From positions 186,001 to 250,000 of the forward strand of contig CAXBLT010000003.1 in assembly GCA_963976795.1 (NCBI GenBank): a stretch of 64,000 nucleotides of DNA, written 5' to 3'. Shown in pieces: positions 18,945 through 27,981 of the stretch; positions within the stretch are counted from its first letter, which is position 1; the number at the start of each line of letters is the position of its first letter. The position numbers and the translations under genes are program-made. Origin of the DNA: UBA7359 sp963976795. Lineage in GTDB: Bacteria > Pseudomonadota > Gammaproteobacteria > Eutrophobiales > Eutrophobiaceae. A model generated the notes under the pieces. That model made no database searches, was not told the origin of the DNA, and saw only the letters and a list, made by a program, of their open reading frames with translations.

Positions 18945-19442
18945 TTACTTACTGGCAGGCAATAATGCTTGTAGACGACGCAGAACTTGACTCGCGCTGC
19001 GGCGTACTAAATCATCTTGTAAAATACTTTCTTCTGAGAATTTACTGAGTACCGCGTTTTCATCAAAGGTAAAGTCTCGCGCTACACTGACTTGGTCGTT
19101 TTGTATTATGCTGCGACCGTCTGCATGTGAGGCATCCATCTTGGCGCTGTATAGCAACTCGTATTCCTCGACCTTACCTGTTGTCGCTGAGACGCTGAGA
19201 ATCGATTTCTCAAAACGTTCTTCTTTTAAGGTCACTATGTAGGTAGCACCTACGTTTGAATCGGATAATGTAACCCCTGCTCCAGCTAGCTGAGACTTAA
19301 CTTCTTTAGCGAGTTTCGGTGCGCTGGCTGGGCTAATATAGATATTAGCGACATCAAATTTCGTTAATTGAGACCCACGTAGATGGAATCCACAGGCGGT
19401 GGTTAATAGCAGCAAGCATATCAATATCAGGCGCGCTTTCAT
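18945..19442 (-). CDS. lptE: LPS assembly lipoprotein LptE
   Basis: 165 residues. Lipoprotein signal LILICLLLLTTAC with the lipidated Cys17, followed by GFHLRG, the usual LptE start of the mature protein. It plugs the LptD barrel in the outer membrane and completes the LPS export path whose inner parts (lptABC) are encoded at 3.2-5.1 kb. Located between leuS and holA. Confidence 0.93.
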   Translation of the reverse strand: MKARLILICLLLLTTACGFHLRGSQLTKFDVANIYISPASAPKLAKEVKSQLAGAGVTLSDSNVGATYIVTLKEERFEKSILSVSATTGKVEEYELLYSAKMDASHADGRSIIQNDQVSVARDFTFDENAVLSKFSEESILQDDLVRRSASQVLRRLQALLPASK

Positions 19443-19491
19443 TAAATTTCCTCGTCCAGATGGCTAATTAATTATTTCCTTGCATATTACC

Positions 19492-21945
19492 CTATGACAC
19501 CACGATGTTCACTAAACGTCCGGGGATTACGATAGTTTTTCTGACAGTTTTGCCTTCAATATGTTGCTGGATTTTTTGGTCTGCCAGCGCTAGCGCCTCA
19601 ATTTGTTTTTGATCAGCGGACTTTGCGACTGTGATCTTGCTCCGAAGCTTACCATTGACCTGTATCATCATCTCAATCTCATTTTGCTCTAGTGCATCAG
19701 GATCTGATTTTGGCCAGGCAGCATCGATAAGTAGCTCTTTATGGCCCAAAGCATTCCAAAGCGCATCTGTAATGTGAGGGACAATAGGTGACAGGAGTAA
19801 TACGGCGGTTTCTATCCCTTCGCGCATAATAGCGTGGTCATTATTGTCTTTTAATTCGGAACGTGACATGGCATTGACCATTTCCATGACTGCAGCGATA
19901 GCTGTATTGAAGGTATAACGACGACCTATATCGTCATTAACCTTATCAATCGTCATATGGATCTTTCGGCGCAATTCGCTCTGGGGGTTAGTCATCGAAG
20001 CCTTATCAAGGACGCCTATTTTGCCTTCATTGATATGGGCGCTAGCTAATTTCCATAACCGTTTTAGAAAACGATAAGAACCTTCTACGCCCGTATCTGA
20101 CCATTCCAGACTCTGCTCTGGCGGTGACGCAAACATCATGAACAAGCGAACTGTATCAGCGCCGTATTGATCTATAAGCGGTTGCGGATCGACCGTATTG
20201 CCCTTTGACTTTGACATCTTGGAGCCATCTTTCAGGACCATGCCTTGTGTCAGTAAATTAGTAAATGGCTCATCACTTTTCAATAAGCCTAGGTCGCGCA
20301 TCAATTTGGTAAAGAATCTGGCATAAAGCAGGTGCAAAATAGCATGCTCAATACCACCGATGTACTGATCGACTGGAAGCCAATAATCGGCACGCTCATC
20401 CAACATCGCCTGATCATTGTCTGGGCAGCAATATCGTGCGAAATACCAGGACGATTCAAAAAAGGTATCAAAAGTGTCGGTTTCTCTTTCCGCTTGGCCA
20501 CTACCATCCGGTGCATCGACATTAATAAATTCTGTCATAGATTTTATCGGTGAACTGATGCCTTCAAATTCGATGTCTTCTGGCAAGACAACGGGTAATG
20601 CATCTGCTGGGACGGCCAGCGCCTCACCTGTTTTGCTATTAATGATGGGGATAGGACAACCCCAATAGCGTTGACGCGAAATACCCCAGTCTCTGAGTCG
20701 ATAATTGACCTTACGGTTGCCACATTTATTCTTTTCTACGAAATCAGCAATAGCGTTGAACGCTTCAGTTGAAGTTAATCCATCAAATTGAGCTGAATTA
20801 GTTAATAGTCCTTTGTCAGTAAAGGCGGACTCGCCTAGATCATGATTAGAGCCGTCCGTAGGCACGATGACTTGTTTGATCGGCAGGTCATATTTATGAG
20901 CAAATTCCCAATCGCGTTGATCATGAGCGGGTACGGCCATGACAGCGCCGGTCCCATAGCCCATCAAGACAAAGTTAGAAACCCAAAGCGGGATCAATTC
21001 ACCGCTTATCGGATGTACCAGGTTAATATTGAGAGGCATGCCTTTCTTTTCCATGGTCTCCATTTCTACCTCGGACGTGCCGCCACTTTTACATTCTTCA
21101 ATGAATGCTTTTAGCCCTGTATCATTTTCTGCTGCTGCTTTGGCTAGTGGATGCTCAGCCGCAACAGCCATATAACTAACGCCCATAATCGTATCAGGGC
21201 GTGTTGTATAAATGCGTAAGGTTTCATCAGCCCCATCAATCTTAAAATCTACTTCAAGGCCTTCCGAGCGACCAATCCAGTTGGCTTGCATTGTTTTTAC
21301 TGCATCAGGCCAGCCCGGTAGTTTTTCCAAGTCGGCCAATAATTCATCGGCATAGTCAGTGATTTTTAAAAACCATTGCGGGATTTCACGACGCTCAACC
21401 GTTGCGCCCGAACGCCAACCTTTACCATCGATAACCTGTTCATTTGCTAAAACGGTTTGATCAATCGGGTCCCAGTTCACAACAGATGTTTTTTTATAGA
21501 CAAGCCCTTTCTCATAGAGCTGTGTGAAAAACCATTGTTCCCAACGATAGTATTCCGGGCTGCAAGTGGCTAGCTCCCGATCCCAATCATAAGCAAAGCC
21601 AAGGCGTTTTAATTGGCCACGCATATAATCAATATTTTCATACGTCCATTTTGCCGGTGGGACATTGTTTTTTATTGCGGCGCCTTCTGCAGGTAGACCA
21701 AAGGCATCCCAACCCATCGGTTGTAATACATTCTTGCCCTGCATGCGTTGGAAACGACTAATGACATCACCGATCGTATAGTTACGGACATGCCCCATGT
21801 GTAATTTGCCACTGGGGTAAGGAAACATTGAGAGGCAATAAAATTTTTCTTTATCAGGGGTTTCAGTGACTTTAAACGCCTTGTTTTCGTCCCATTGCGT
21901 TTGCAGCGCTGACTCAATTTGCCCTGGTTTATAATCGTTATCCAT
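19492..21945 (-). CDS. leuS: Leucyl-tRNA synthetase
   Basis: 817 residues of class I synthetase. HIGH-type motif in MFPYPSGKLHMGHVRNYTIGD, the KMSKS loop in MVLKDGSKMSKSKGN, and an internal CP1 editing domain (YTTRPDTIMGVSYMAVAAEHP). Length fits bacterial LeuRS. It charges tRNA-Leu in the cytosol. First gene of the leuS-lptE-holA-proA-nadD-rsfS-rlmH run. Confidence 0.97.
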   Translation of the reverse strand: MDNDYKPGQIESALQTQWDENKAFKVTETPDKEKFYCLSMFPYPSGKLHMGHVRNYTIGDVISRFQRMQGKNVLQPMGWDAFGLPAEGAAIKNNVPPAKWTYENIDYMRGQLKRLGFAYDWDRELATCSPEYYRWEQWFFTQLYEKGLVYKKTSVVNWDPIDQTVLANEQVIDGKGWRSGATVERREIPQWFLKITDYADELLADLEKLPGWPDAVKTMQANWIGRSEGLEVDFKIDGADETLRIYTTRPDTIMGVSYMAVAAEHPLAKAAAENDTGLKAFIEECKSGGTSEVEMETMEKKGMPLNINLVHPISGELIPLWVSNFVLMGYGTGAVMAVPAHDQRDWEFAHKYDLPIKQVIVPTDGSNHDLGESAFTDKGLLTNSAQFDGLTSTEAFNAIADFVEKNKCGNRKVNYRLRDWGISRQRYWGCPIPIINSKTGEALAVPADALPVVLPEDIEFEGISSPIKSMTEFINVDAPDGSGQAERETDTFDTFFESSWYFARYCCPDNDQAMLDERADYWLPVDQYIGGIEHAILHLLYARFFTKLMRDLGLLKSDEPFTNLLTQGMVLKDGSKMSKSKGNTVDPQPLIDQYGADTVRLFMMFASPPEQSLEWSDTGVEGSYRFLKRLWKLASAHINEGKIGVLDKASMTNPQSELRRKIHMTIDKVNDDIGRRYTFNTAIAAVMEMVNAMSRSELKDNNDHAIMREGIETAVLLLSPIVPHITDALWNALGHKELLIDAAWPKSDPDALEQNEIEMMIQVNGKLRSKITVAKSADQKQIEALALADQKIQQHIEGKTVRKTIVIPGRLVNIVVS

Positions 21946-22030
21946 ATTCCTGCTGTATTAGTATTTAAAAGTTTGCGCAAGGATACAGCAGCGCAGAGTC
22001 ATGCGACAAGAGAGGATCTAAATAAGAGGA

Positions 22031-22062
22031 AAAATAAAAGCAAGGCCTCCGAAGAGGCCCTG
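22031..22062 (-). terminator. Rho-independent terminator after the ComEA-like gene
   Basis: On the minus strand the stem GGCCTC / GAGGCC with a TTCG tetraloop (bases 22044-22059) is followed by TTGCTTTTATTTTT. It lies about 35 bp past the stop codon of the ComEA-like gene and before leuS, so leuS should have its own promoter. Confidence 0.8.
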
Positions 22063-22092
22063 AGACGTATTAGTTTGGGGGGTGAGTCGGGG

Positions 22093-22359
22093 TTATTCGG
22101 AAGTGCTTAACATTTCCCTGTGTTTATCAATCGTGGTTTGACCAATACCTTTTATATTAGTGAGCTCATCGATTGACTTGAATGGGCCATTTTCTTTTCG
22201 ATAGTTAATAATTGCCTCGGCTTTTTTATCGCCAACGCCCTTAATGACAGACATCAAGGCTTCCTTGTCAGCAGTATTGATGTTGATTGCTTCCGCACTG
22301 AAAGCAAGCAGGGGTAATGATAGTAATAGGGTGAGCAATATCGAGTTAAACAGTTTCAT
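22093..22359 (-). CDS. ComEA-like helix-hairpin-helix protein
   Basis: 88 residues. Signal peptide LLTLLLSLPLLAFSA, then INTADKEALMSVIKGVGDKKAEAIINYR and FKSIDELTNIKGIGQTTIDKHRE, a tandem helix-hairpin-helix unit. This is the short periplasmic ComEA/YbaV form, which binds double-stranded DNA non-specifically and draws DNA into the periplasm during transformation. No other competence gene is nearby, so uptake activity is inferred from the family. Confidence 0.9.
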   Translation of the reverse strand: MKLFNSILLTLLLSLPLLAFSAEAININTADKEALMSVIKGVGDKKAEAIINYRKENGPFKSIDELTNIKGIGQTTIDKHREMLSTSE

Positions 22360-22598
22360 GGTAAATCTCCTTATCTATTATTGATGTGTTATTCAATTAA
22401 CACGTCTCGATACTAGCATTAGCCTGGTTATGGCAACAATTATCCGAATTGGGTAATTAATAGCGGGTTTTTGCTGATTGATTTTGATTAGAGGGGTGCA
22501 ACGAACCTCTCACGGCATCGTCTGCACGGAAGTAGGCGCTTATGATTCGTATGGATTCATCTATGAAGCACATCGTTCTGTGCGTTCTTATTAAGCAT
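22360..22598. other. Intergenic stretch upstream of the ComEA-like gene
   Basis: About 240 bp without a supportable gene, between the ComEA-like start (22359) and repeat copy A. A ribosome-binding AAGGAG precedes the ComEA-like ATG. Bases 22500-22598 contain several short direct or inverted words (cacggaagtaggcg, gaagcacatcgttctg) and may be an outer, less conserved part of repeat A. Confidence 0.4.
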
Positions 22599-22798
22599 GG
22601 AGGTTTCTGTGAGACGCCGTTCTCGGACTTGTGTGTTTTTAACCGAGTTTATTTTTTATCGACTTGCTAACCTGAAAGACGTCGCTTCGGCATTCGTATC
22701 CACTACCGAGGTTTCTGAGAGACACCGCTCCTGCGCATCCATGCGCCCGCGGCATACAGTACATCCTGTACATAAAAAACCCCGCCGGGGCGGGGTTT
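22599..22798 (+). repeat. Repeat element copy A, downstream of the porin gene
   Basis: This 200 bp segment recurs inverted at 27747-27914. Shared blocks include gtgagacgccgttctcgg, gagtttattttttatcgact, ctcctgcgcatccatgcgcc and cggcatacagtacatcctgt. Copy A carries about 45 extra bp (roughly 22683-22728) that repeat its own opening module (ccactaccgaggtttctgag). Internal palindromes are gcgcat-gg-atgcgc and gtaca-tcc-tgtac. It codes for nothing convincing. Read from the porin, it follows the gene's 3' end in the same sense as copy B follows pstS. Confidence 0.85.
22774..22798 (-). terminator. Rho-independent terminator of the porin gene
   Basis: Minus-strand stem AAACCCCGCC / GGCGGGGTTT (two-base loop as drawn, probably opening to four) followed by six T residues. 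It starts about 30 bp after the porin stop codon and forms the outer edge of repeat copy A. Confidence 0.85.
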
Positions 22799-22828
22799 AT
22801 CTCTAGATGCAAATCGTTTAACTAATCT

Positions 22829-24250
22829 TTACCAATACACTTGGGCGCGCATTTGGAATGCAGATGGCTCAACACCTGAGATCCCGTTAGCTTTGCAGCC
22901 TAACCCAGTTGTCGGGCATTCATAATCAAGTGTCGTTGCGTAATTAGCCATCAAACGTGTGTTTGAAGTTGGATGCCAGTTTAAGCCGACGGTAAATACA
23001 TCTGCTTCACCACCGAAGTATGTGCCATCATTGAGATCCATGTTTTCAAATCGTGCTGCAAGTTGCCATGCACCCCAGCCGCCATCTCGAACCGATTTTT
23101 TAGGCGATATACCGCTAAACGCACCACCTTTATACTTCATTGACTCGCCAGTAATGAACCAGCCTGCATCAAATGCATAGCCTTGCGCGTCAAAAGAACC
23201 ACCCGTTAGTGTTTCCGCGTCCCACATGACATACTCAAAGACACCATGTAGTGGGCCCCATACACCAATCAATTCGAAATCAAAAGCATCAACTTCATCA
23301 ACTTCCAGACCAATTTCACTGAGATCGAACTCAAGTGAATCGCCATCACCGACATGTGATACCAGGGTATTATCGATGTTGTTGAAGGCGTCGCCTTTGA
23401 TATCTTCATATTGATAAGAAAAGCCAGCATGAACTAAATGTTTTTTATCTTTAAACAATGGTGTGCCACCCACTCTAAAGGCGACAGTCATGCGATCACT
23501 GGTTGATTCGCCGGTTTCGTCGCTACCTGTAGAAAGGCCTGGCATGAAGGCACCTGCGTGGGCAAACCAACGTGGATTATCTTGTCTTACTGCAAGGCCT
23601 ACTTTACGTGAGTGTTGTGGCCCATCAGCAAATAATGGACGATTCATTAAAGGCATATATTTGCTACTGCTTATGGTTGCATGACCAAAAGGTACGTGGT
23701 GTTGTCCTAACTTTGCAAACCACTTGCCTTGGCTATTTTTGCCATTATATGAAAGCCAGACATCCTTCCATGAAGCATTACCTGATGTTGCGAAATCTAA
23801 TTCGAGTTTATAGTTGATCGGCTTAATGCTGCCTTGAAAACCCATGCGTGCACGACGTAATTCAGAATTTGATTCGGCTAGGCTAGTAGCGCCATCGCGA
23901 TCAGATAAAACAGTGTCCCACATGATTCGGCCAATAGGTTGGAAAGACCAATCACCATCAGCAGACTCAATCTTGATTTTTCCTTTAGTAGTGATTTTAG
24001 GTAAGTCTTTTGTTTTACTAGCCACTTCAGCCTTCATTTCATTAATGTTGCCTTCGACTTTTTCGCCATCTGCTTTTGCGGCATTTTTAAGCAAATTATA
24101 TTCTTCTGCTGTAATGCTGCCCTTATCAGCCAGAATTTTTAAAAGATCCAGCATAGCTTCATTGGTTGCCATTGCCGGGGTAGATATTGTTGCCAGCGAT
24201 CCGATTAACACCGAACCCAGAAAATTATTGAAACGTGTCTTTTTAAACAC
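22829..24250 (-). CDS. Phosphate-selective porin O/P family outer-membrane protein
   Basis: 473 residues from GTG 24250, chosen because AAGGAG (24258-24263) lies 7 bases upstream and the product then starts with a signal peptide (NNFLGSVLIGSLATISTPAMA). A longer ATG-started frame from 24376 adds 42 residues of unlike sequence and is rejected. After the signal comes a coiled-coil segment (about 30-80, EEYNLLKNAAKADGEKVEGN) and a 16-strand-type barrel (GRIMWDTVLSDRDG to the terminal MRAQVYW with the C-terminal aromatic). OprP-like porins pass phosphate or pyrophosphate. The promoter carries a PhoB box and phoB is divergent, which supports phosphate use. Confidence 0.9.
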   Translation of the reverse strand: MFKKTRFNNFLGSVLIGSLATISTPAMATNEAMLDLLKILADKGSITAEEYNLLKNAAKADGEKVEGNINEMKAEVASKTKDLPKITTKGKIKIESADGDWSFQPIGRIMWDTVLSDRDGATSLAESNSELRRARMGFQGSIKPINYKLELDFATSGNASWKDVWLSYNGKNSQGKWFAKLGQHHVPFGHATISSSKYMPLMNRPLFADGPQHSRKVGLAVRQDNPRWFAHAGAFMPGLSTGSDETGESTSDRMTVAFRVGGTPLFKDKKHLVHAGFSYQYEDIKGDAFNNIDNTLVSHVGDGDSLEFDLSEIGLEVDEVDAFDFELIGVWGPLHGVFEYVMWDAETLTGGSFDAQGYAFDAGWFITGESMKYKGGAFSGISPKKSVRDGGWGAWQLAARFENMDLNDGTYFGGEADVFTVGLNWHPTSNTRLMANYATTLDYECPTTGLGCKANGISGVEPSAFQMRAQVYW

Positions 24251-24396
24251 AGTCGTTCTCCTTCCGTTATATATAAAAGTATGTATTGCGGCGACCACAA
24301 ACGCTTTGTGAGTGCCTCCCCAAATTGAGTGGGCATAAGATAAGGGCAAACTGTTGCAGCTAAATGAATTTGCCATGACAAAATGATTAATGAAGT

Positions 24397-24414
24397 GTTA
24401 CAGCGGTATTACAG
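24397..24414 (-). promoter_or_regulatory. PhoB box upstream of the porin gene
   Basis: On the minus strand the bases read CTGTAAT-ACCG-CTGTAAC, two 7-base PhoB half-sites spaced 11 bp apart as in the known consensus (CTGTCAT-N4-CTGTCAT). It lies about 150 bp before the porin GTG in the region shared with phoB. Confidence 0.8.
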
Positions 24415-24476
24415 GAGAGGAGTTTGTTTCTACGACAGTTATTTACTTGATATCTATTATATTAATAAGGTTTTAA

Positions 24477-24494
24477 TTGTCATGAAGCTGTAAT
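24477..24494 (+). promoter_or_regulatory. PhoB box upstream of phoB
   Basis: TTGTCAT-GAAG-CTGTAAT matches the two-half-site PhoB consensus with an 11 bp period. It ends 23 bp before the phoB start codon, which fits autoregulation of phoBR. Confidence 0.78.
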
Positions 24495-24517
24495 ATTCAT
24501 CCTTTCTAATACGCCGT

Positions 24518-25228
24518 ATGTATGAATCGGAATTGAAAATAAAAAAAGACAAAATCCTCATTGTTGAAGACGAAGCAGCCATTCGCGACATGCTTGGATA
24601 CTCTTTAATGAAAGAAGGCTTCAGTTGTGATGAGGCTGCTGATATTGATCAAGCAAGAGCAAGCATTGAATCCAATTGCCCAAGTTTGATATTACTCGAT
24701 TGGATGTTGCCTGGAATGAGCGGGATCGATTATGCCCGGCGTCTGCGTAGTGTCCCGGAAACACGAGATATTCCTATTATAATGCTAACAGCAAAAGGCG
24801 AGGAATTAGACAAGGTCAAAGCGCTTGATTCTGGTGCGGATGATTACATCACTAAACCCTTCTCCACCAAAGAGCTTGTTGCGCGGGTGAAAGCGGTATT
24901 AAGGCGTTATTCAGGTAATAATGATGGTGGAGTTATAGAGGTAAACGGTTTATTACTGGATCCAGATACCTATCGTGTTACAGCCAATGAGCAAGAAATT
25001 GAGATAAGCCCGACCGAATTTAAACTACTCCATTTTTTTATTACTCATCCTGAGCGCGTGTATAGTCGCTCTCAATTACTGGATCATGTTTGGGGTGAAA
25101 ACGTCTATGTCGAGGAACGCACAGTTGATGTCCATATTCGTCGACTCAGGAAGACATTGGAGCCATTTACGTTTGATAAACTTATACAAACCGTCCGTAG
25201 TGTTGGGTATCGTTTCTCAACCCGATAA
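24518..25228 (+). CDS. phoB: Phosphate regulon response regulator PhoB
   Basis: 236 residues. Receiver domain with phospho-acceptor Asp61 in LLDWMLPGMSG and the conserved Lys in YITKPFSTKEL, followed by an OmpR-type winged-helix domain (ISPTEFKLLHFFITHPERVYSRSQLLDHVWG, VDVHIRRLRKTL, TVRSVGYRF). It binds PhoB boxes and activates the Pho regulon when phosphate is low. The N terminus is a few residues longer than in E. coli. phoR starts 12 bp downstream. Confidence 0.96.
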   Translation: MYESELKIKKDKILIVEDEAAIRDMLGYSLMKEGFSCDEAADIDQARASIESNCPSLILLDWMLPGMSGIDYARRLRSVPETRDIPIIMLTAKGEELDKVKALDSGADDYITKPFSTKELVARVKAVLRRYSGNNDGGVIEVNGLLLDPDTYRVTANEQEIEISPTEFKLLHFFITHPERVYSRSQLLDHVWGENVYVEERTVDVHIRRLRKTLEPFTFDKLIQTVRSVGYRFSTR

Positions 25229-25240
25229 TGGTTCTATGCC

Positions 25241-26557
25241 ATGAAGCACGACATCTGGCGTTTCATAGGGGTAATTTTTCTTAGCAGCCTCATAGGCATT
25301 ATTTCCGATCTCTTCTCTCTCAGCTTGATCGCCGGACTGTTATTCTTTATTTGGTGGCAATATAGAGAGTTCTCAAAAATACTTTTTTGGCTGAAGAAAC
25401 GCAAGGAAGCCAGCAGCCCCTCACAAACGGGGATCGTTGATGAAACCTGTCGTGAAATTGATTATCTTCGTGACAGAAACAAGTCGCGTAAAAAAAAGCT
25501 TTCTCGATATTTGAAACGTTTTCAAGAAGGAACTGGCGCGTTGCCCGATGCCGTTATCATTTTGGGCGAACACGATGAGATAGAATGGGCCAATGCAAAA
25601 GCACAAGAATATATAGGTGTGGCCTGGCCAAAAGATGCAAGTTTACGTTTATCTAATCTCGTCCGTTACCCTAAATTAATCAAGTACCTTAATTCCAGTG
25701 ATTCAGAATTAGAAAAAGGATTACAAATCACTTCACCAGTAAATTTAAAACTCGTGCTTGAGATACGTATCTCACCTTATGGTGAAACGCAGAAATTACT
25801 TGTTGCCAGAGATATCACCGAAATTTCCCGAACGAACCAGATGCGCAAGGATTTTATTGCGAACGCATCACATGAACTTCGCACTCCTCTAACCGTCATA
25901 TCCGGTTACCTGGAAGGCTTTGTTGATGATCCGCAGTGTCCCGCTGAGTGGGTAAACTATATGCAGCAAATGCGATCACAATCTATTCGCATGCAACGTT
26001 TGATTCAGGATCTTATACAGCTCTCTAACCTTGAAGCAAAACAGGGTAAAAGTGAACATGATGTTATTCAGGTTCCAGACATGCTCTTGGCAATTAGCAA
26101 TGAAGCAAAATTATTGAGTGGATTCATGAGCCACGAGATCACCCTGAATGTCGATCAAAACTTGACTCTAAAAGCAAATTATCAGGAAGTTTATAGTGTA
26201 TTTTCTAATCTGGTATTTAATGCTGTTCAATACACACCTGAACGTGGACGGATTGAGTTAGGTTGGTATGAAGATGAAGCGGGCGCACACTTTAGTGTGC
26301 GTGACAATGGTTTGGGTTTTGCCTCTGAACACATACCCCGATTAACAGAGCGCTTTTACCGAATCGATGCAGGTCGGTCTAGAGAAAAAGGCGGCACCGG
26401 TCTTGGGCTCGCCATCGTTAAGCATGCTCTGGCCAGATATGATGGCCGTTTGTATATTGAAAGCGATCTTAATAAAGGGAGTTTGTTTCGTTGTGATTTT
26501 CCTAAATCACATATAATCCATTCTGCCAATGTGACAACCAGCTCCATAAGTGCCTAA
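25241..26557 (+). CDS. phoR: Phosphate regulon sensor histidine kinase PhoR
   Basis: 438 residues. One or two membrane helices lie at about 8-40, there is no large periplasmic sensor, a PAS domain covers about 95-190, the phosphorylated His211 sits in NASHELRTPLTVISGY, and the ATPase domain has N box NLVFNAVQYTP and G boxes DNGLGF and GGTGLGLAIVKHAL. This is the PhoR layout; it senses phosphate through PstSCAB-PhoU and phosphorylates PhoB. The spacing to phoB indicates one transcript. Confidence 0.96.
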   Translation: MKHDIWRFIGVIFLSSLIGIISDLFSLSLIAGLLFFIWWQYREFSKILFWLKKRKEASSPSQTGIVDETCREIDYLRDRNKSRKKKLSRYLKRFQEGTGALPDAVIILGEHDEIEWANAKAQEYIGVAWPKDASLRLSNLVRYPKLIKYLNSSDSELEKGLQITSPVNLKLVLEIRISPYGETQKLLVARDITEISRTNQMRKDFIANASHELRTPLTVISGYLEGFVDDPQCPAEWVNYMQQMRSQSIRMQRLIQDLIQLSNLEAKQGKSEHDVIQVPDMLLAISNEAKLLSGFMSHEITLNVDQNLTLKANYQEVYSVFSNLVFNAVQYTPERGRIELGWYEDEAGAHFSVRDNGLGFASEHIPRLTERFYRIDAGRSREKGGTGLGLAIVKHALARYDGRLYIESDLNKGSLFRCDFPKSHIIHSANVTTSSISA

Positions 26558-26614
26558 GCTATTTTTAGCTTGGTTGATTTGATTGTATTAACGGATTCAG
26601 GTTTTATTGAAGGT

Positions 26615-26665
26615 GTGTCATAAAACTGTAATGATCTTTTCACTTCGCTGTCATTTGTCTGTTTG
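26615..26665 (+). promoter_or_regulatory. Tandem PhoB half-site array upstream of pstS
   Basis: Five 7-base elements start exactly every 11 bp: GTGTCAT (26615), CTGTAAT (26626), TTTTCAC (26637), CTGTCAT (26648) and CTGTTTG (26659). The first, second and fourth are strong matches to the PhoB half-site; the third and fifth are weak. This would let two or more PhoB dimers bind side by side before pstS. Confidence 0.85.
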
Positions 26666-26731
26666 ATAATCCTTTCACCGATTTTTACTAATCACAGAAC
26701 AATGATAATTCTCTCAAGGAGATAAATACAC

Positions 26732-27706
26732 ATGAAGATTAAGAAACTCTCTGCAATATTAGTTGCCCTCTCAGTGTCAATGCCACTGGCATCTATGGCG
26801 GAAGATAAGATTGACGCCGGCCTTGCAGATTATACTAAGGCAAGCGGTGTATCTGGTAATATCAGTAGTGTTGGTTCAGATACATTGGCAAATTTAATGA
26901 CTTTTTGGGCAGAAGAATTTAAACGTCTTTACCCTAACGTCAATGTACAGATTCAAGCGGCAGGTTCTTCAACGGCACCACCCGCATTAACAGAAGGCAC
27001 ATCAAACTTTGGTCCGATGAGCCGTAAGATGAAGGACAAGGAACTCGCTGCTTTTGAAAGCAAACATGGTTATAAACCAACGCCAGTTGCTGTCGCGATC
27101 GATGCCCTTGCTGTTTATGTTAATAAAGATAACCCAATCAAAGGTTTATCAATTCCGCAAGTAGATGCTATGTTTTCAGCCACACGTAAATGTGGTTACG
27201 CAAACGATATCACCACCTGGGGTCAACTTGGTTTAACGGGTGATTGGGCAAATCGTCCTGTTCAACTTTATGGACGTAACTCAGTTTCAGGTACTTATGG
27301 TTATTTCAAGAAGAAAGCCTTATGTAAAGGAGATTATAAAGATAGCGTTAACGAGCAACCAGGTTCTGCTTCAGTCGTACAGGGCATCACCAAATCACTC
27401 AACGGTTTAGGTTATTCTGGTATCGGTTATAAAACCTCTGGCGTTAAGGCGGTGCCATTAACCAAAAAAGATGGTGGCGAATTTATTGAAGCTACGCCGA
27501 TCAATGCCTCTGCAGGGTCTTATCCATTAGGTCGTTTCTTATACGTTTATGTAAACAAGCAGCCAAACAAACCACTCCCTCCCCTTGAAAGCGAGTTCAT
27601 CAAGATGGTCTTGTCAAAAACGGGTCAGCTTGTTGTCGTAAAGGATGGATATATCCCCCTTCCTGCGAAGGTCGCAGCAAAAGAATTGGCAAAATTTGCT
27701 AAGTAA
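26732..27706 (+). CDS. pstS: Phosphate-binding periplasmic protein PstS
   Basis: 324 residues. Signal peptide MKIKKLSAILVALSVSMPLA with cleavage after SMA. The mature protein has phosphate-contacting motifs GSDTLANLM, AGSSTAPPALTEGTSNFGPMSR and YGRNSVSGTYGYF, as in the longer PstS of gammaproteobacteria and cyanobacteria. It captures phosphate for PstCAB. The gene ends at its own terminator, so pstCAB are transcribed separately about 2.2 kb downstream. Confidence 0.95.
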   Translation: MKIKKLSAILVALSVSMPLASMAEDKIDAGLADYTKASGVSGNISSVGSDTLANLMTFWAEEFKRLYPNVNVQIQAAGSSTAPPALTEGTSNFGPMSRKMKDKELAAFESKHGYKPTPVAVAIDALAVYVNKDNPIKGLSIPQVDAMFSATRKCGYANDITTWGQLGLTGDWANRPVQLYGRNSVSGTYGYFKKKALCKGDYKDSVNEQPGSASVVQGITKSLNGLGYSGIGYKTSGVKAVPLTKKDGGEFIEATPINASAGSYPLGRFLYVYVNKQPNKPLPPLESEFIKMVLSKTGQLVVVKDGYIPLPAKVAAKELAKFAK

Positions 27707-27746
27707 TAATTACAAATAAGTTCTTTCCCCCTTTTGTAATATCACA

Positions 27747-27768
27747 CTCCGCTCCGGCGGGGTTTTTT
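27747..27768 (+). terminator. Rho-independent terminator of pstS
   Basis: Stem CTCCGC / GCGGGG with TCCG loop, followed by six T residues, about 40 bp after the pstS stop. Its sequence is homologous to the porin terminator and is the outer edge of repeat copy B. Confidence 0.8.
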
Positions 27769-27914
27769 ATGTACAGGATGTACTGTATGCCGCGGGCGCA
27801 TGGATGCGCAGGAGCGGCGTCCTTCAGGTCAGCAAGTCGATAAAAAATAAACTCAGTTAAAACACAGGAGTCCGAGAACGGCGTCTCACAAAAATCTCGG
27901 TAGTGGATATGAAC
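27747..27914 (-). repeat. Repeat element copy B, downstream of pstS
   Basis: Inverted copy of the element at 22599-22798. It lacks the roughly 45 bp internal module duplication of copy A. The two copies face each other around the porin-phoBR-pstS block and each begins with the terminator of a Pho-regulated gene. A GCGCAT-GG-ATGCGC palindrome is common to both. Confidence 0.85.
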
Positions 27915-27981
27915 GTCCGAGGCGACCGATATAAATCTAGAATTTTCCTTAACGGGCATTATTAATGGATAGTGAAAATAG

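Noticed and set aside
22597..22806. 69-codon plus-strand frame in repeat copy A
   Set aside because: It lies wholly inside the repeat and its terminator, and the similarity to a frame in copy B (LTEFIFYRL) only reflects the DNA repeat; no gene-like start or family.
27699..27959. 86-codon minus-strand frame over repeat copy B
   Set aside because: Same reason: it is repeat sequence read through, including the pstS terminator.
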